This document shows, piece by piece, positions 52,158 through 60,945 of a DNA stretch of 64,000 nucleotides. The position numbers and the translations under genes were made by a program. This DNA comes from Fusicatenibacter saccharivorans (lineage in GTDB: Bacteria; Bacillota; Clostridia; Lachnospirales; Lachnospiraceae), in the NCBI RefSeq assembly GCF_015557635.1, contig NZ_JADNOP010000004.1, forward strand, positions 124,001-188,000, in the 5' to 3' direction. The notes under the pieces are model-generated. The model was not told the DNA's origin. It ran no database searches and was given only the letters and a program-made list of their open reading frames with translations. The stretch's first letter is position 1, and every line of letters starts with the position of its first letter.

Positions 52158-52379
52158 TGTTGAAAAACGGACGCAGGGGAAAGGCGAATTCCGATTCCTT
52201 AAGAAAGAGCTTTATTTCAATGGGAAATAATTGAAAAAGATCAAAATAGTGTTAGAACATGAAAATTAAGATCAAGTATTCTGCCGGAAATGTTAGTATA
52301 ATGCTAAGTAGAAAGCAAACGAAAAGAGCAGAGCCCATGCATGCGTTTGGAACGGCGGGCTCTGGAAAGGGAGGGTTTT

Positions 52380-54380
52380 ATGCAGTATTTTGAGAAACAG
52401 GGAAATGCGCTGATTTTCCGGCAGGATGGGGAGACGGTCCGGGTGGAGCCGTGGCAGAAGGACAGTCTTCGGGTGAGAGGTACGCTTCTTTCGGAGATAG
52501 AAGAGGGAAGCATTGCACTGCTTGATCCGGAACCGGTGGAAGCGGAAATTGAGCTGGTGGACGAGCTGAAAGCGACGATCAAAAACGGTAAAATCCAGGC
52601 GGTTCTCGAGCTTCAGCCGTGGGGACAGAAGCTGCGGATTACGTTCTTGAATCAGAAGGGCGAGGTGCTGCTCTCCGAGATCGCAAACGGCGGAGCGCTC
52701 TGCCTGCGCGCACACGATTACCGTGCATTAAAGGGAGGCGCTTATCAGCTGAAAGTATCCTTTGATTCCAACCCGGATGAGAAGATTTATGGTATGGGAC
52801 AGTATCAGCAGGAGAGAATGAACCTGAAGGGATGCAACCTGGAACTGGCGCACCGTAATTCGCAGGCGAGCATTCCGTTTTATGTATCGAGCCTTGGCTA
52901 CGGCTTCCTGTGGCACAATGCAGCGGTCGGTGAGGTTCATTTCGGAACGAACACAACGGAATGGCTGGCACGCACCACAAAGCAGCTCGACTACTGGGTA
53001 ACCGCAGGCGATACCCCGGCAGAAATTGAAGAGCACTTTGCAGATGCCATTGGTAAAGTTCCGATGATGCCAGAGTACGGCCTTGGCTTCTGGCAGTGCA
53101 AGCTGCGCTACTACAACCAGGAGCAGGTTCTGAACGTGGCGCGCGAGTACAAAAAACGCGGCATTCCGCTGGATGTTTTTGTGATCGACTACTATCACTG
53201 GCCAAGATGCGGTGATTACCGTTTTGACGAGGAATACTTCCCGGATCCGAAGGCAATGATCGACGAGCTGCACGAGATGGGCATTGAGACGATGGTTTCC
53301 ATCTGGCCGCAGATCGACTGGAGAAGTGAAAATTACGAAGAAATGAAACAGCAGGGACTTCTTGTGAAGAGTAATGCAGGTGTTGATGTTCAGATGCTGT
53401 TCCATGGAAATAATGTCTTTTTGGATGCAACGAATCCGAGAACGAGAAAGTACGTCTGGGAAAAAGTAAAGAAAAACTATGCAGATCTCGGCATCCGTAC
53501 GTTCTGGCTGGATGAAGCAGAGCCGGAATTTTCGACGTACGAGTATGAGTGCTACCGCTACGCCGCAGGCCCGGTGGAAGAGATCGGAAATATTTACCCG
53601 AGAGAGTATTCCCGCATGTTCTACGAAGGACAAAAAGAGAATGGGCAGGAAGATATTGTCAACCTTGTGCGCTGTGCATGGCTCGGAAGCCAGAAATACG
53701 GTGCGCTTGTGTGGTCCGGCGATATTTTCTCAACCTACGAGGACTTCCGCAAACAGATCTGCGCAGGCCTTCATATGGGACTTTGCGGTATTCCGTGGTG
53801 GACAACCGATATCGGCGGATTCCACGGCGGTGTGACCGAAGATCCGGACTTCCAGGAGCTGCTTGTGCGTTGGTTCCAGTTTGGTACCTTCTGCCCGGTT
53901 ATGCGTATTCACGGAAACCGGGGACCGAGAGAAGAGATCATCAACAAGGCTGGCGAAGTGCGTGAGGGAACAGGAGCTGACAACGAGGTATGGAGCTTCG
54001 GAGAGAAAAATTATGAAATCCTGACAAAATTCATCGGTGTCCGCGAAAAAATGCGCGATTACACGAGAAGCCTGATGGCAGAAGCACACGAAAAAGGAAC
54101 ACCGGTCATGAGAACGATGTTCTATGAGTTCCCGGAGGATGCAGCGTGCTGGGACATCTCCGATGCTTACATGTTCGGTTCCGACATCCTTGTAGCACCG
54201 ATTGTCCGGGCAAAAGCAACGAGCCGTACCGTTTATCTGCCGGCCGGTGCGTCCTGGACGCTGGCAAATACCGGTGATGTTTATGAGGGCGGAAAAGCCT
54301 ACGAAATCGAGGCGCCGATCGAAACACTGCCGATCTTCCTGCGCAACGGAAAACAGGGATATTTGGTGGGAGAGATCTGA
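52380..54380 (+). CDS. GH31 alpha-glucosidase or alpha-xylosidase
   Basis: A 666-residue GH31 enzyme with nucleophile Asp378 in TFWLDEAEPE and the later IHGNRGPRE motif that contributes to the active site; QCKLRYYNQEQVLNVAREYKKRGIPLDVFVIDYYHW is the usual barrel start. No signal peptide, so it is cytosolic. The WLDEAEPE form is shared with alpha-glucosidases and related transglycosylases, and specificity cannot be decided. ATG 52380 follows AAAGGGAGGG. A TATAAT lies at 52297-52302 with poor -35, and a hairpin AGAGCCC/GGGCTCT (about 52328-52364) is in the leader. Confidence 0.9.
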   Translation: MQYFEKQGNALIFRQDGETVRVEPWQKDSLRVRGTLLSEIEEGSIALLDPEPVEAEIELVDELKATIKNGKIQAVLELQPWGQKLRITFLNQKGEVLLSEIANGGALCLRAHDYRALKGGAYQLKVSFDSNPDEKIYGMGQYQQERMNLKGCNLELAHRNSQASIPFYVSSLGYGFLWHNAAVGEVHFGTNTTEWLARTTKQLDYWVTAGDTPAEIEEHFADAIGKVPMMPEYGLGFWQCKLRYYNQEQVLNVAREYKKRGIPLDVFVIDYYHWPRCGDYRFDEEYFPDPKAMIDELHEMGIETMVSIWPQIDWRSENYEEMKQQGLLVKSNAGVDVQMLFHGNNVFLDATNPRTRKYVWEKVKKNYADLGIRTFWLDEAEPEFSTYEYECYRYAAGPVEEIGNIYPREYSRMFYEGQKENGQEDIVNLVRCAWLGSQKYGALVWSGDIFSTYEDFRKQICAGLHMGLCGIPWWTTDIGGFHGGVTEDPDFQELLVRWFQFGTFCPVMRIHGNRGPREEIINKAGEVREGTGADNEVWSFGEKNYEILTKFIGVREKMRDYTRSLMAEAHEKGTPVMRTMFYEFPEDAACWDISDAYMFGSDILVAPIVRAKATSRTVYLPAGASWTLANTGDVYEGGKAYEIEAPIETLPIFLRNGKQGYLVGEI

Positions 54381-54451
54381 TAAATCACAGAGCAGTTGTT
54401 TGGTTATGGGCAGGCAGCAAATGCGGATTGCAGATAGCTGCATGAAAAAAG

Positions 54452-54510
54452 AAAAGGAAAAAGGGAAAAGCATTCCGGAAGATCGACAAGATCTAAAGGA
54501 ATGCTTTTCC
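54452..54510 (-). terminator. Terminator of aldo/keto reductase gene
   Basis: A 13-bp perfect stem GGAAAAGCATTCC / GGAATGCTTTTCC; on the minus strand it is followed by CTTTTTCCTTTTC. It is also placed to stop GH31 transcripts. Confidence 0.75.
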
Positions 54511-54582
54511 GATGTTATAAATCAATCCCGGATCCGAAAAACGGATTTTAGCCTTGCTTCGCATACGGGCGGACAGAAAAAC

Positions 54583-55503
54583 TTACGGAAGCGGATGACC
54601 TGCCGCCAGATACAGCTCATACCATTCTTCCCGCGTCAGCGTAATATTGCATGCCGCGATAATCTCTTTCAGGCGTTTTTCGCTTGCCGTACCGGTGACG
54701 AGCTGCATATTCGCCGGATGGCGCAGAATCCACGCCGCTGCAATCGTGGTATCACTGACACCGTATTTTTCGGCCAGCACGCGGATTTTCTGGTTCAGCT
54801 CCGGATACTCGTCACTTCCAAGGAAGCATCCCTTCCATGACGGCATCTGGAATGGCGACCACGCCTGAAGCGTAATATCATGGAGCCGGCAGTAGTCGAG
54901 CAGACTTCCGTCGTGGTCAACCGAGCCCGGTGTCTCCATATTAACTTCCATGCCGTTGGCGACAAGATTGGAAACCGGAATGCTGAACTGTACCTGATTG
55001 GCAACGAGCGGCTGGCGGACATATTTCTGCAGAAGTGCAATCTGCATCGGCTTGTGGTTGGAAACACCGAAATGGCGGACCTTTCCGCTCTCAAACAGAA
55101 CATCAAACGCTGCTGCAACTTCTTCTGGCTCTACGAGGGCGTCCGGGCGGTGGAGCAGCAGAAGATCGAGATAATCGGTCTGCAGCCGTTTTAAAATACC
55201 GTCCACCGATTCCAGAATGTGCTCTTTCGACAGATCATAGCAGCCCTGGCGGATGCCGCATTTGGACTGGATCAGAACATCCTCGCGGTGCAGGGAAGGA
55301 TCGGAGGCAAATGCATCACCGAAAACTGTTTCACTCATGCCGCTGCCGTAAATATCAGCATGATCAAAGAAATATGCGCCCTGTTCCAGCGCGGAATGGA
55401 TGAAATGATTCATCTCGTCTTTCGATTTTTCGGAAAGCCGCATGCATCCGACTGCAATCGAAGGAACTTTTCTCAGATGACTGCCTAAAACCGTTTCTTT
55501 CAT
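54583..55503 (-). CDS. Aldo/keto reductase
   Basis: A 306-residue NADPH-dependent aldo/keto reductase (YdhF-like group by motif). The tetrad is recognisable: Asp-Tyr in FFDHADIYGSG (residues about 48-58), Lys in VLIQSKCGIR, and His in LLLHRPDAL. GVSNHKPMQIALLQ and the C-terminal GTASEKRLKEI nucleotide-binding segment fit the family. ATG 55503 has AAAGGAG upstream. Its promoter has a MerR-type design, so it is probably induced by redox or electrophile stress. Confidence 0.9.
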   Translation of the reverse strand: MKETVLGSHLRKVPSIAVGCMRLSEKSKDEMNHFIHSALEQGAYFFDHADIYGSGMSETVFGDAFASDPSLHREDVLIQSKCGIRQGCYDLSKEHILESVDGILKRLQTDYLDLLLLHRPDALVEPEEVAAAFDVLFESGKVRHFGVSNHKPMQIALLQKYVRQPLVANQVQFSIPVSNLVANGMEVNMETPGSVDHDGSLLDYCRLHDITLQAWSPFQMPSWKGCFLGSDEYPELNQKIRVLAEKYGVSDTTIAAAWILRHPANMQLVTGTASEKRLKEIIAACNITLTREEWYELYLAAGHPLP

Positions 55504-55543
55504 GACAGAATTCTCCTTTGTGATAAAATAAAATCTTACTCTC

Positions 55544-55574
55544 ACTATACCACTCAAGTACACTTGAGAGTCAA
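55544..55574 (-). promoter_or_regulatory. MerR/SoxR-type promoter of aldo/keto reductase gene
   Basis: On the minus strand TTGACT (55574-55569) and TATAGT (55549-55544) are 19 bp apart, the overlong spacing typical of MerR-family promoters. The spacer contains the perfect dyad CTCAAGT-gt-ACTTGAG (55568-55553), nearly the same as the classical SoxR half-sites. No MerR-type gene is in the window. Confidence 0.8.
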
Positions 55575-55787
55575 TCTTTTTTGGAAAAAAGCGGTGAAAG
55601 CTTTCGCCAGAACCGCTGCGGATTCGACCAAAACACAGAAAAGCCGAACTTTGTTAACAAAATCGGAACAAAATCGACAACAAAGTTTACTTGCATTTTC
55701 GAAAAAATGATGTAAGATAGGGGTATTCGAAAAAAGATCCGAAAGGATCTGTAAATCTGTACTGACTCAGATAATGGAGGTTTACCC

Positions 55788-56564
55788 ATGGATGCAAAAA
55801 TCATAGCCGGAATCCTGGCAGCAGGAGGCGCAGCCTTAGCTGCCGGCGGCGTATATAGAATGAATAAGAAAACTGGTTACTTCAAAAAAGGAAACTCCGT
55901 CCGGTACGATGTTTCCCGGATCCCGTTTAAAAAGACGAGTCCGTTAAAAGGAAAGACGGTTGTCTTCCTGGGATCTTCCGTGACGAAGGGATTTGCGGCC
56001 CACAACAATGCGTTCGCGGAGTACATAGCGAAAAAAGACAGTTGTATCTGCATCAAAGAAGCGGTCAATGGAACAACACTGATTGATAACTGTGAGGATT
56101 CCTACATCGAGCGCATGCGCGACAATCTCGACCCGGAGCGTCAGGTGGATCTGTTTATCTGCCAGCTTTCCACGAACGATGCAACGCGCAACAGCCCGCT
56201 CGGCGAAATTTCGGAATCCCGTGATCTGGACAGCTTCGATGTCAAAACCGTCTGCGGTGCGATCGAGTACATCATTGCGTATGCAAAAGAAACGTGGCAC
56301 TGCCGGGTCATGTTCTACACTAACCCACAGTATGATTCCGATACGTACGCAAAGATGGTGGAAGCACTTCTGAAAATCCAGGAAAAATGGCAGATCGGCG
56401 TGATTGATTTCTGGAATGACGAACGGATCAACAGCATTTCGCCGGAAAAACGGAAACTGTATCTCCAGGATCCGATCCATCCGATGAAGGCCGGCTACGC
56501 TGAGTGGCTCGTCCCGGTGATGGAGCAGCGGATTGCCGAATATCTGGAAACGCAGGTATCATAA
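55788..56564 (+). CDS. SGNH/GDSL hydrolase with N-terminal membrane anchor
   Basis: A 258-residue SGNH-fold esterase. Residues about 4-22 are a hydrophobic, Ala/Gly-rich anchor, so the enzyme probably faces outside. Block I is VVFLGSSVTKGFAA with the likely nucleophile Ser64, block III includes ICQLSTNDATRN, and block V is DPIHPMKAGYAEW with Asp and His. Substrate is probably an acyl or acetyl ester on a carbohydrate or lipid. GGAGG precedes ATG. The upstream region 55569-55787 is AT-rich with a weak promoter (TTGCAT, 16 bp, TAAGAT). Confidence 0.85.
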   Translation: MDAKIIAGILAAGGAALAAGGVYRMNKKTGYFKKGNSVRYDVSRIPFKKTSPLKGKTVVFLGSSVTKGFAAHNNAFAEYIAKKDSCICIKEAVNGTTLIDNCEDSYIERMRDNLDPERQVDLFICQLSTNDATRNSPLGEISESRDLDSFDVKTVCGAIEYIIAYAKETWHCRVMFYTNPQYDSDTYAKMVEALLKIQEKWQIGVIDFWNDERINSISPEKRKLYLQDPIHPMKAGYAEWLVPVMEQRIAEYLETQVS

Positions 56565-56571
56565 AAAAGAC

Positions 56572-56626
56572 AAAAAAATACTTTCGTGGTTTCTTTGGTT
56601 GGAAGATTCCGCGAAAGTATTTTTTT
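56572..56626. terminator. Bidirectional terminator between SGNH hydrolase and tetR
   Basis: An 18-bp stem with one mismatch (AAAAAAATACTTTCGTGG / CCGCGAAAGTATTTTTTT), A/T runs at both ends, between convergent genes. It overlaps the last two bases of the minus-strand gene. Confidence 0.92.
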
Positions 56627-57317
56627 ATTGCGCTGCCCTTAATGGAGCCGGATGATCAGGCTGCTGTGCTGACGAAATTGTTTTTTCCGTACTTTCTGTT
56701 ACGTTCCGTTTTTTACGGATCCGGAACTGTTTGAAAATGCCGCGGATGGCGTCGTAGAGCTCCGGCTTTAAGTCCTCAAGCGGGATTGGCTGCTGATACA
56801 GGATGGCATTGTAGCTTGTGCCGCTTACGAGTTCCAGAATCATATAGAACATCAGCTCCGGTGAGCGGTACGTATATGCCGCGTGAGAGAGCAGCGATTC
56901 GTAAATTGTGTAGATAGCAGGTGCGTCACTGAACGGAGAAAATGTAAGCGAATTTTTGAAGAACCCCCAGCTTAAGTGCTTGGAGATCAGCGTCACAAGG
57001 CTGTGGTTGGCAGCAAACTGATCGAGGATATTGTCGGTGATGAAAAGCACCTGCTCCTCAAAATCCTGGATGTCCGGATGGCGCAGCAGATCCGCATAGG
57101 CTGCCTGGAATATCTGGCTTGCCTTGTGCGCAATCAGATGATTTCGAATATCGTATTTATCTTTGAAATAAAGATAGAAAGTGCCCTTTGCAACGCCGGC
57201 GTTGTTCACGATGTCCGAAATAGAGGTTTTATTAAAGCCGTTGTCGATAAAGAGCGAGAAAGCAGAGTCCAGAAGGGACTCACGCTTCATTTGTTTGTTA
57301 TTATCAATTTTTCCCAC
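56625..57317 (-). CDS. TetR/AcrR family transcriptional regulator
   Basis: A 230-residue TetR-type repressor. The HTH is LLDSAFSLFIDNGFNKTSISDIVNNAGVAKGTFYLYFKDKYDI (residues about 14-56). The C-terminal ligand domain shows no known motif, and the tail is Arg/Lys-rich then Ser/Gln-rich. The start is set at GTG 57317 because AAAGGAG lies seven bases before it; ATG 57290 is an alternative. It is divergent from the large heptad-repeat gene, whose promoter carries two matching dyads. Confidence 0.85.
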   Translation of the reverse strand: MGKIDNNKQMKRESLLDSAFSLFIDNGFNKTSISDIVNNAGVAKGTFYLYFKDKYDIRNHLIAHKASQIFQAAYADLLRHPDIQDFEEQVLFITDNILDQFAANHSLVTLISKHLSWGFFKNSLTFSPFSDAPAIYTIYESLLSHAAYTYRSPELMFYMILELVSGTSYNAILYQQPIPLEDLKPELYDAIRGIFKQFRIRKKRNVTESTEKTISSAQQPDHPAPLRAAQ

Positions 57318-57372
57318 AGAGAGTCTCCTTTCCTGAAAGATATCAAAAACGTGTGTCATTATCCTGCCTATA

Positions 57373-57402
57373 ATTATAGGTATCATACATGGAAACTGTC
57401 AA
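57373..57402 (-). promoter_or_regulatory. tetR promoter
   Basis: On the minus strand TTGACA (57402-57397), 18-bp spacer, TATAAT (57378-57373). A perfect 14-bp palindrome CCTATAATTATAGG covers the -10 (57367-57380). Confidence 0.8.
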
Positions 57403-57453
57403 AGGGAAAATGACTAATTTTCTCATTTTTGTGACTATGCACGAAGAAAAAAA

Positions 57454-57515
57454 TGACCGATCGTCAATTTTGTGCAGTATTTAATGTTGACTAAGAGTCA
57501 TTTTTGCGTTATAAC
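57454..57515 (+). promoter_or_regulatory. Promoter and twin TetR operators of the heptad-repeat gene
   Basis: TTGACT at 57487-57492 and TATAAC at 57510-57515 with 17 bp spacing. Two dyads of the form TGAC-N5-GTCA lie at 57454-57466 and 57488-57500, the second over the -35. They are 34 bp apart and are the likely binding sites of the divergent TetR-type protein. The leader 57520-57668 has a weak CCCGC/GCGGG hairpin followed by TTTTA. Confidence 0.75.
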
Positions 57516-57668
57516 ATTAGATGATTGAAAGGCATAGGAAAAACATCCTCGATCTGAGGGAAACAGTATCCCGCAGTATCTTACTCCGAGCGGGTTTTAC
57601 TTCTCTTATGATCCTGGATTTCATCATAAAAAACCATTATAAAAACCACAGAAAGGAAGTTTATCACA

Positions 57669-60600
57669 ATGAATAGAAACAGAAAACTGAGAAAACAGAT
57701 GATGTCTGGTCTTGCTGTTGGTATGGCTGCTGTTATGGGAGCTGCTCCGGTTTATGCAGCGACAGGAGAGGACGCAGCGGTTTCCAAAGAAGAAACCGTA
57801 TATGTAAATGCAAATGCAGACGGATCGGAAGATCAGATTACCGTATCCAACTGGCTGAAGAACGCAGGAACGGAAAAGAACCTGCAAGATGAAAGTGAAC
57901 TGAAGGACATCAAAAACGTAAAGGGCGACGAGGAGTTCACCCAGAGCGGAAACAAGCTGACCTGGCAGACAGACGGCGAGGATATCTATTATCAGGGAAC
58001 AACCACAAAAGAGCCTCCGGTTTCCGTGAAGTTCACCTATTATCTGGACGGCAAGGAAATCAAACCGGATGACCTGGCCGGAAAGAGCGGAAAACTGAAA
58101 ATCAAAGTTGACTATACAAACAACACAAAGACAACGGTTGACATCAACGGCAAGAAAGAGACGATGTACACCCCATTCGTCCTGATGACCGGAATGATTC
58201 TTCCGCAGGATACTTTCTCCAATGTCAAGATCGACAATGGTAAAGTCATTTCCGATGGAAGCAGAAACATCGTAATCGGATTTGGTATGCCGGGCCTGCA
58301 GGAAAGCCTGGGATTAAATTCCGATTCCCTTGAAGATCTGGTATCCGGTGACAGCGATTTCGAACTGCCGGAAAGCCTGGAGATCACTGCAGATGTGGAG
58401 AACTTCTCTCTGGATTCTACCTTCACCGTTGCACTTGACGATGTTCTCGACACCATCGATACCGACAACATCACCGGATACGATGACCTGAAGGATGCAC
58501 TGAGTGATCTTGAGGATGCTGCAATGGAACTGGTTGACGGTTCCAAGGCACTCTCCGATGGTGTGGATACTTTAAAAGACAGCTACAAAGAGCTGGATGA
58601 CGGTATTGGAACGTTAAAAGGCGGCGCTGACGAGCTGAACAGCGGAGCCGGCACACTGGCAGGCGGAGCCGGCACACTGGCAAGCGGAGCATCGACTCTG
58701 GCAAACGGAACTTCTACTCTGAACAGCGGAGCTTCTACCTTAAACAGCGGAGCAGCTACCCTGTCCAACGGAGCATCCACCTTAAGCAGCGGAGCTTCTT
58801 CCCTGGCAAGCGGCGTAAACTCCTATACCGAGGGCGCTGATACCCTGAATAAAGCAATCCAGACGTATCTTGGAAAGAACGGTGTGCTGACTGGAAGCGT
58901 AACCGAGTATGTAAACGGTGTGAATAAAGTCGTTGCAGGCGTAAAACAGTACACCGACGGAACAACACAGCTGTCCGACGGCGTTGCTTCTTATGTAGCA
59001 GGTGAGAAACAGCTTGCAGCAGGCGCTGAGAAGCTTCAGCCTCTGGCAGACGGCCTGACCGAGGTAAACAGTGCAATCGCAACACTGAACGCAGCACTCG
59101 ACGGAAAAGATGAGAATGATATTTTAGCAGGAGCAAAACAGCTCTCCGAAGGACTGACCAGTTTGAACGAGCAGCTGCAGAGCACCGATGTACAGAGCCT
59201 TCTGACGATGGTAGACGGCATGACCAGCACCGGTTCTACCCTGATCTCCGAGACCGAGGCACTCTCCGAGGTTCTGAACACCACAATCGCAGGATCTGTC
59301 AACAGCATGATGACAAACGGCAACGAGCTGATGAGCCAGATGGATACGCTGTCCAAAGGACTTGAGAGCTACTTAAGCGGTCTGGAGGCACAGATCACGA
59401 ATCAGGCAACGCAGATGGGAACCCAGATGGCAGCACAGGTTCAGGCATGGGCAGACGGAGCAGCAGCACAGCTGAACCAGGAAGCAACAGCAGCAGCACA
59501 GAGCGCAGCTGATGCAGCAGCAAGCCAGGCATCCGCCGATGCAGCAAAACAGGCAAATGATCAGCTCTCCGCAGCAGCGGCTGCACTGGATGCACAGATT
59601 TCCGCAGCTAAGAGCGCCGGAAATACAGAGCTTGCCGATTCCTTAAGTAAAGCAAGAAATCAGATCGGAAGTGTCAGCGTTTCCGCTTCAGCAGGAACCG
59701 TTTCGGTTACTCCGGTTACAGCTCCGCAGATTACTCTTCCAGAACTGAACTTCGAAATCGAGCGCCCGGATCTCTCCGGTCTTGCAGCAATGCAGCAGAA
59801 GATGAGCGACATCAAGAGCCAGTACAGTGATCTGCAGAAGACGGTTGCAGCTCTGATGCCGCAGCTTGAGACCATGCAGAAACAGATGCAGACCATCACC
59901 GATAATAAAGCAGTTGTTGAGCAGAATCTTGGTGCAATGCAGAAACTGACCGCAGGTGTGGCACAGCTTGATGCAGGCGGAAGCGCTCTGTACAAGGGCA
60001 TCGGTACTCTGTCCGCAGGTGTGAGCCAGCTGTACAGCAGCACAAATGAGAGTTTTGCAAAAGCAACAGCAGGCATCAATGCACTGAACGCAGGATTCAC
60101 CCAGCTGAGCGCTTACAATGATACGCTGCTTTCCGGCGCAAGCCAGCTGAAAGCAAATGCACCGGCTCTGGTTGAGGGTGTTACGACTCTGCAGGGCGGC
60201 ACGACACAGCTGACCGCAGGTCTTGGACAGCTGGGAAGCCAGTTAAGCGATGGATCTGCAAAACTTTCTGCAAACAGCGGAAGCTTAAGAAGCGGTGCTT
60301 CTCAGGTAGCAAGCGGAGCATCCCAGCTGGCAAGCGGAGCCTCCACACTGGCAAACGGAACTTCTTCCCTGGCAAGCGGAGCTTCTGAACTGAACAGCGG
60401 AGCTTCTACGCTGGCAAGCGGAGCATCTACGCTGGCGAGCGGAGCTTCTACACTGGCAAATGGAACTTCTTCTCTGGCAAGCGGAGCTTCTGATCTGAAA
60501 TCGGGAAGCAGCAAGGTTGTTGATGGTATTGACGAGCTGTCCGATGGGGCGAAAGAACTGGCTGACGGTACGAAGAAGTTTGAAGAAGAGGGTACCAGCA

Positions 60601-60767
60601 AGCTGAAGAGTACCTTTGAGGATGATCTGGGAGATGTACTGGATCGGATTCAGGCGCTGAATTCGGATAAATGCGCTTATACTTCTTACAGTGGTAAGGC
60701 AAATGGAATGGATGGAAGCGTGAAGTTTATTATTGAGACTGCGGCGATTGAGGCTGCGGAAGAGTAA
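57669..60767 (+). CDS. Large exported LxxG heptad-repeat protein (YhgE/Pip-like extracellular module)
   Basis: A 1032-residue protein with a Sec signal peptide (residues 1-31, ending PVYAA). Residues about 40-270 look like the beta-rich N-terminal module found in YhgE/Pip and RND-like proteins. Two blocks of xxxLxxG heptads (about 315-385 and 865-945) flank a Leu/Ala-rich coiled-coil region, including a Gln/Ala-rich stretch near 575-680. No multi-span membrane domain and no sortase motif is seen; the C-terminus ends soon after KANGMDGSVKFIIE. In relatives this module is part of a membrane transporter, so this may be the separate outside subunit of one. Its promoter is likely controlled by the TetR neighbour. 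Confidence 0.75.
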   Translation: MNRNRKLRKQMMSGLAVGMAAVMGAAPVYAATGEDAAVSKEETVYVNANADGSEDQITVSNWLKNAGTEKNLQDESELKDIKNVKGDEEFTQSGNKLTWQTDGEDIYYQGTTTKEPPVSVKFTYYLDGKEIKPDDLAGKSGKLKIKVDYTNNTKTTVDINGKKETMYTPFVLMTGMILPQDTFSNVKIDNGKVISDGSRNIVIGFGMPGLQESLGLNSDSLEDLVSGDSDFELPESLEITADVENFSLDSTFTVALDDVLDTIDTDNITGYDDLKDALSDLEDAAMELVDGSKALSDGVDTLKDSYKELDDGIGTLKGGADELNSGAGTLAGGAGTLASGASTLANGTSTLNSGASTLNSGAATLSNGASTLSSGASSLASGVNSYTEGADTLNKAIQTYLGKNGVLTGSVTEYVNGVNKVVAGVKQYTDGTTQLSDGVASYVAGEKQLAAGAEKLQPLADGLTEVNSAIATLNAALDGKDENDILAGAKQLSEGLTSLNEQLQSTDVQSLLTMVDGMTSTGSTLISETEALSEVLNTTIAGSVNSMMTNGNELMSQMDTLSKGLESYLSGLEAQITNQATQMGTQMAAQVQAWADGAAAQLNQEATAAAQSAADAAASQASADAAKQANDQLSAAAAALDAQISAAKSAGNTELADSLSKARNQIGSVSVSASAGTVSVTPVTAPQITLPELNFEIERPDLSGLAAMQQKMSDIKSQYSDLQKTVAALMPQLETMQKQMQTITDNKAVVEQNLGAMQKLTAGVAQLDAGGSALYKGIGTLSAGVSQLYSSTNESFAKATAGINALNAGFTQLSAYNDTLLSGASQLKANAPALVEGVTTLQGGTTQLTAGLGQLGSQLSDGSAKLSANSGSLRSGASQVASGASQLASGASTLANGTSSLASGASELNSGASTLASGASTLASGASTLANGTSSLASGASDLKSGSSKVVDGIDELSDGAKELADGTKKFEEEGTSKLKSTFEDDLGDVLDRIQALNSDKCAYTSYSGKANGMDGSVKFIIETAAIEAAEE
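58620..58815 (+). repeat. Tandem 21-bp DNA repeats coding LxxG heptads, block 1
   Basis: About nine 21-bp units with core AGCGGAGC(A/T)TC(T/C) and variants encode the heptads. Near-identical units recur in block 2, so slippage or recombination between blocks is possible. Confidence 0.85.
60285..60500 (+). repeat. Tandem 21-bp DNA repeats coding LxxG heptads, block 2
   Basis: About ten units with cores GCAAGCGGAGC and GGAACTTCTTC, including a longer segment repeated within the block (near 60350-60385 and 60460-60495). Confidence 0.85.
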
Positions 60768-60791
60768 TGTGATTCCACGGTAGATTGTGAG

Positions 60792-60831
60792 GCCGCCTGC
60801 GGTCGGGATGTTTTCCCCGACCGCAGGCGGC
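60792..60831 (+). terminator. Terminator of heptad-repeat gene
   Basis: A perfect 16-bp stem GCCGCCTGCGGTCGGG / CCCGACCGCAGGCGGC with an 8-nt loop; the T tail is short (ATTTACGTT). Confidence 0.8.
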
Positions 60832-60859
60832 ATTTACGTTACGTGGGGTGCAAAAAGAC

Positions 60860-60945
60860 AAAAAATAAGAACAGCCCGCGGATATGCGGGCTGCTCTTTC
60901 ATAATGAGGGGGGAGATAGTTTTGAGTGGTTCATCAACTATCTAA
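60860..60945 (-). ncRNA. Candidate small RNA, copy B (C-rich, duplicated family)
   Basis: Minus-strand order: -10 TATACT (60956-60951), 5' hairpin GATAGTT / AACTATC (60942-60915), the single-stranded TCCCCCCTCAT (60914-60904), then a GC-rich terminator stem CAGCCCGC / GCGGGCTG (60893-60872) and a T6 tail. The loop (TGATgAACCACTCA), C-run and upstream block match copy A at 32810-32895; the terminator does not. Predicted length is about 85 nt in both. It lies in the spacer between the heptad-repeat gene and araC, with no overlapping gene. Confidence 0.7.

Noticed and set aside
58620-60500. Spaced repeats resembling a CRISPR array
   Set aside because: Repeats are contiguous 21-bp coding units in frame with a heptad protein; there are no unique spacers and no cas genes.
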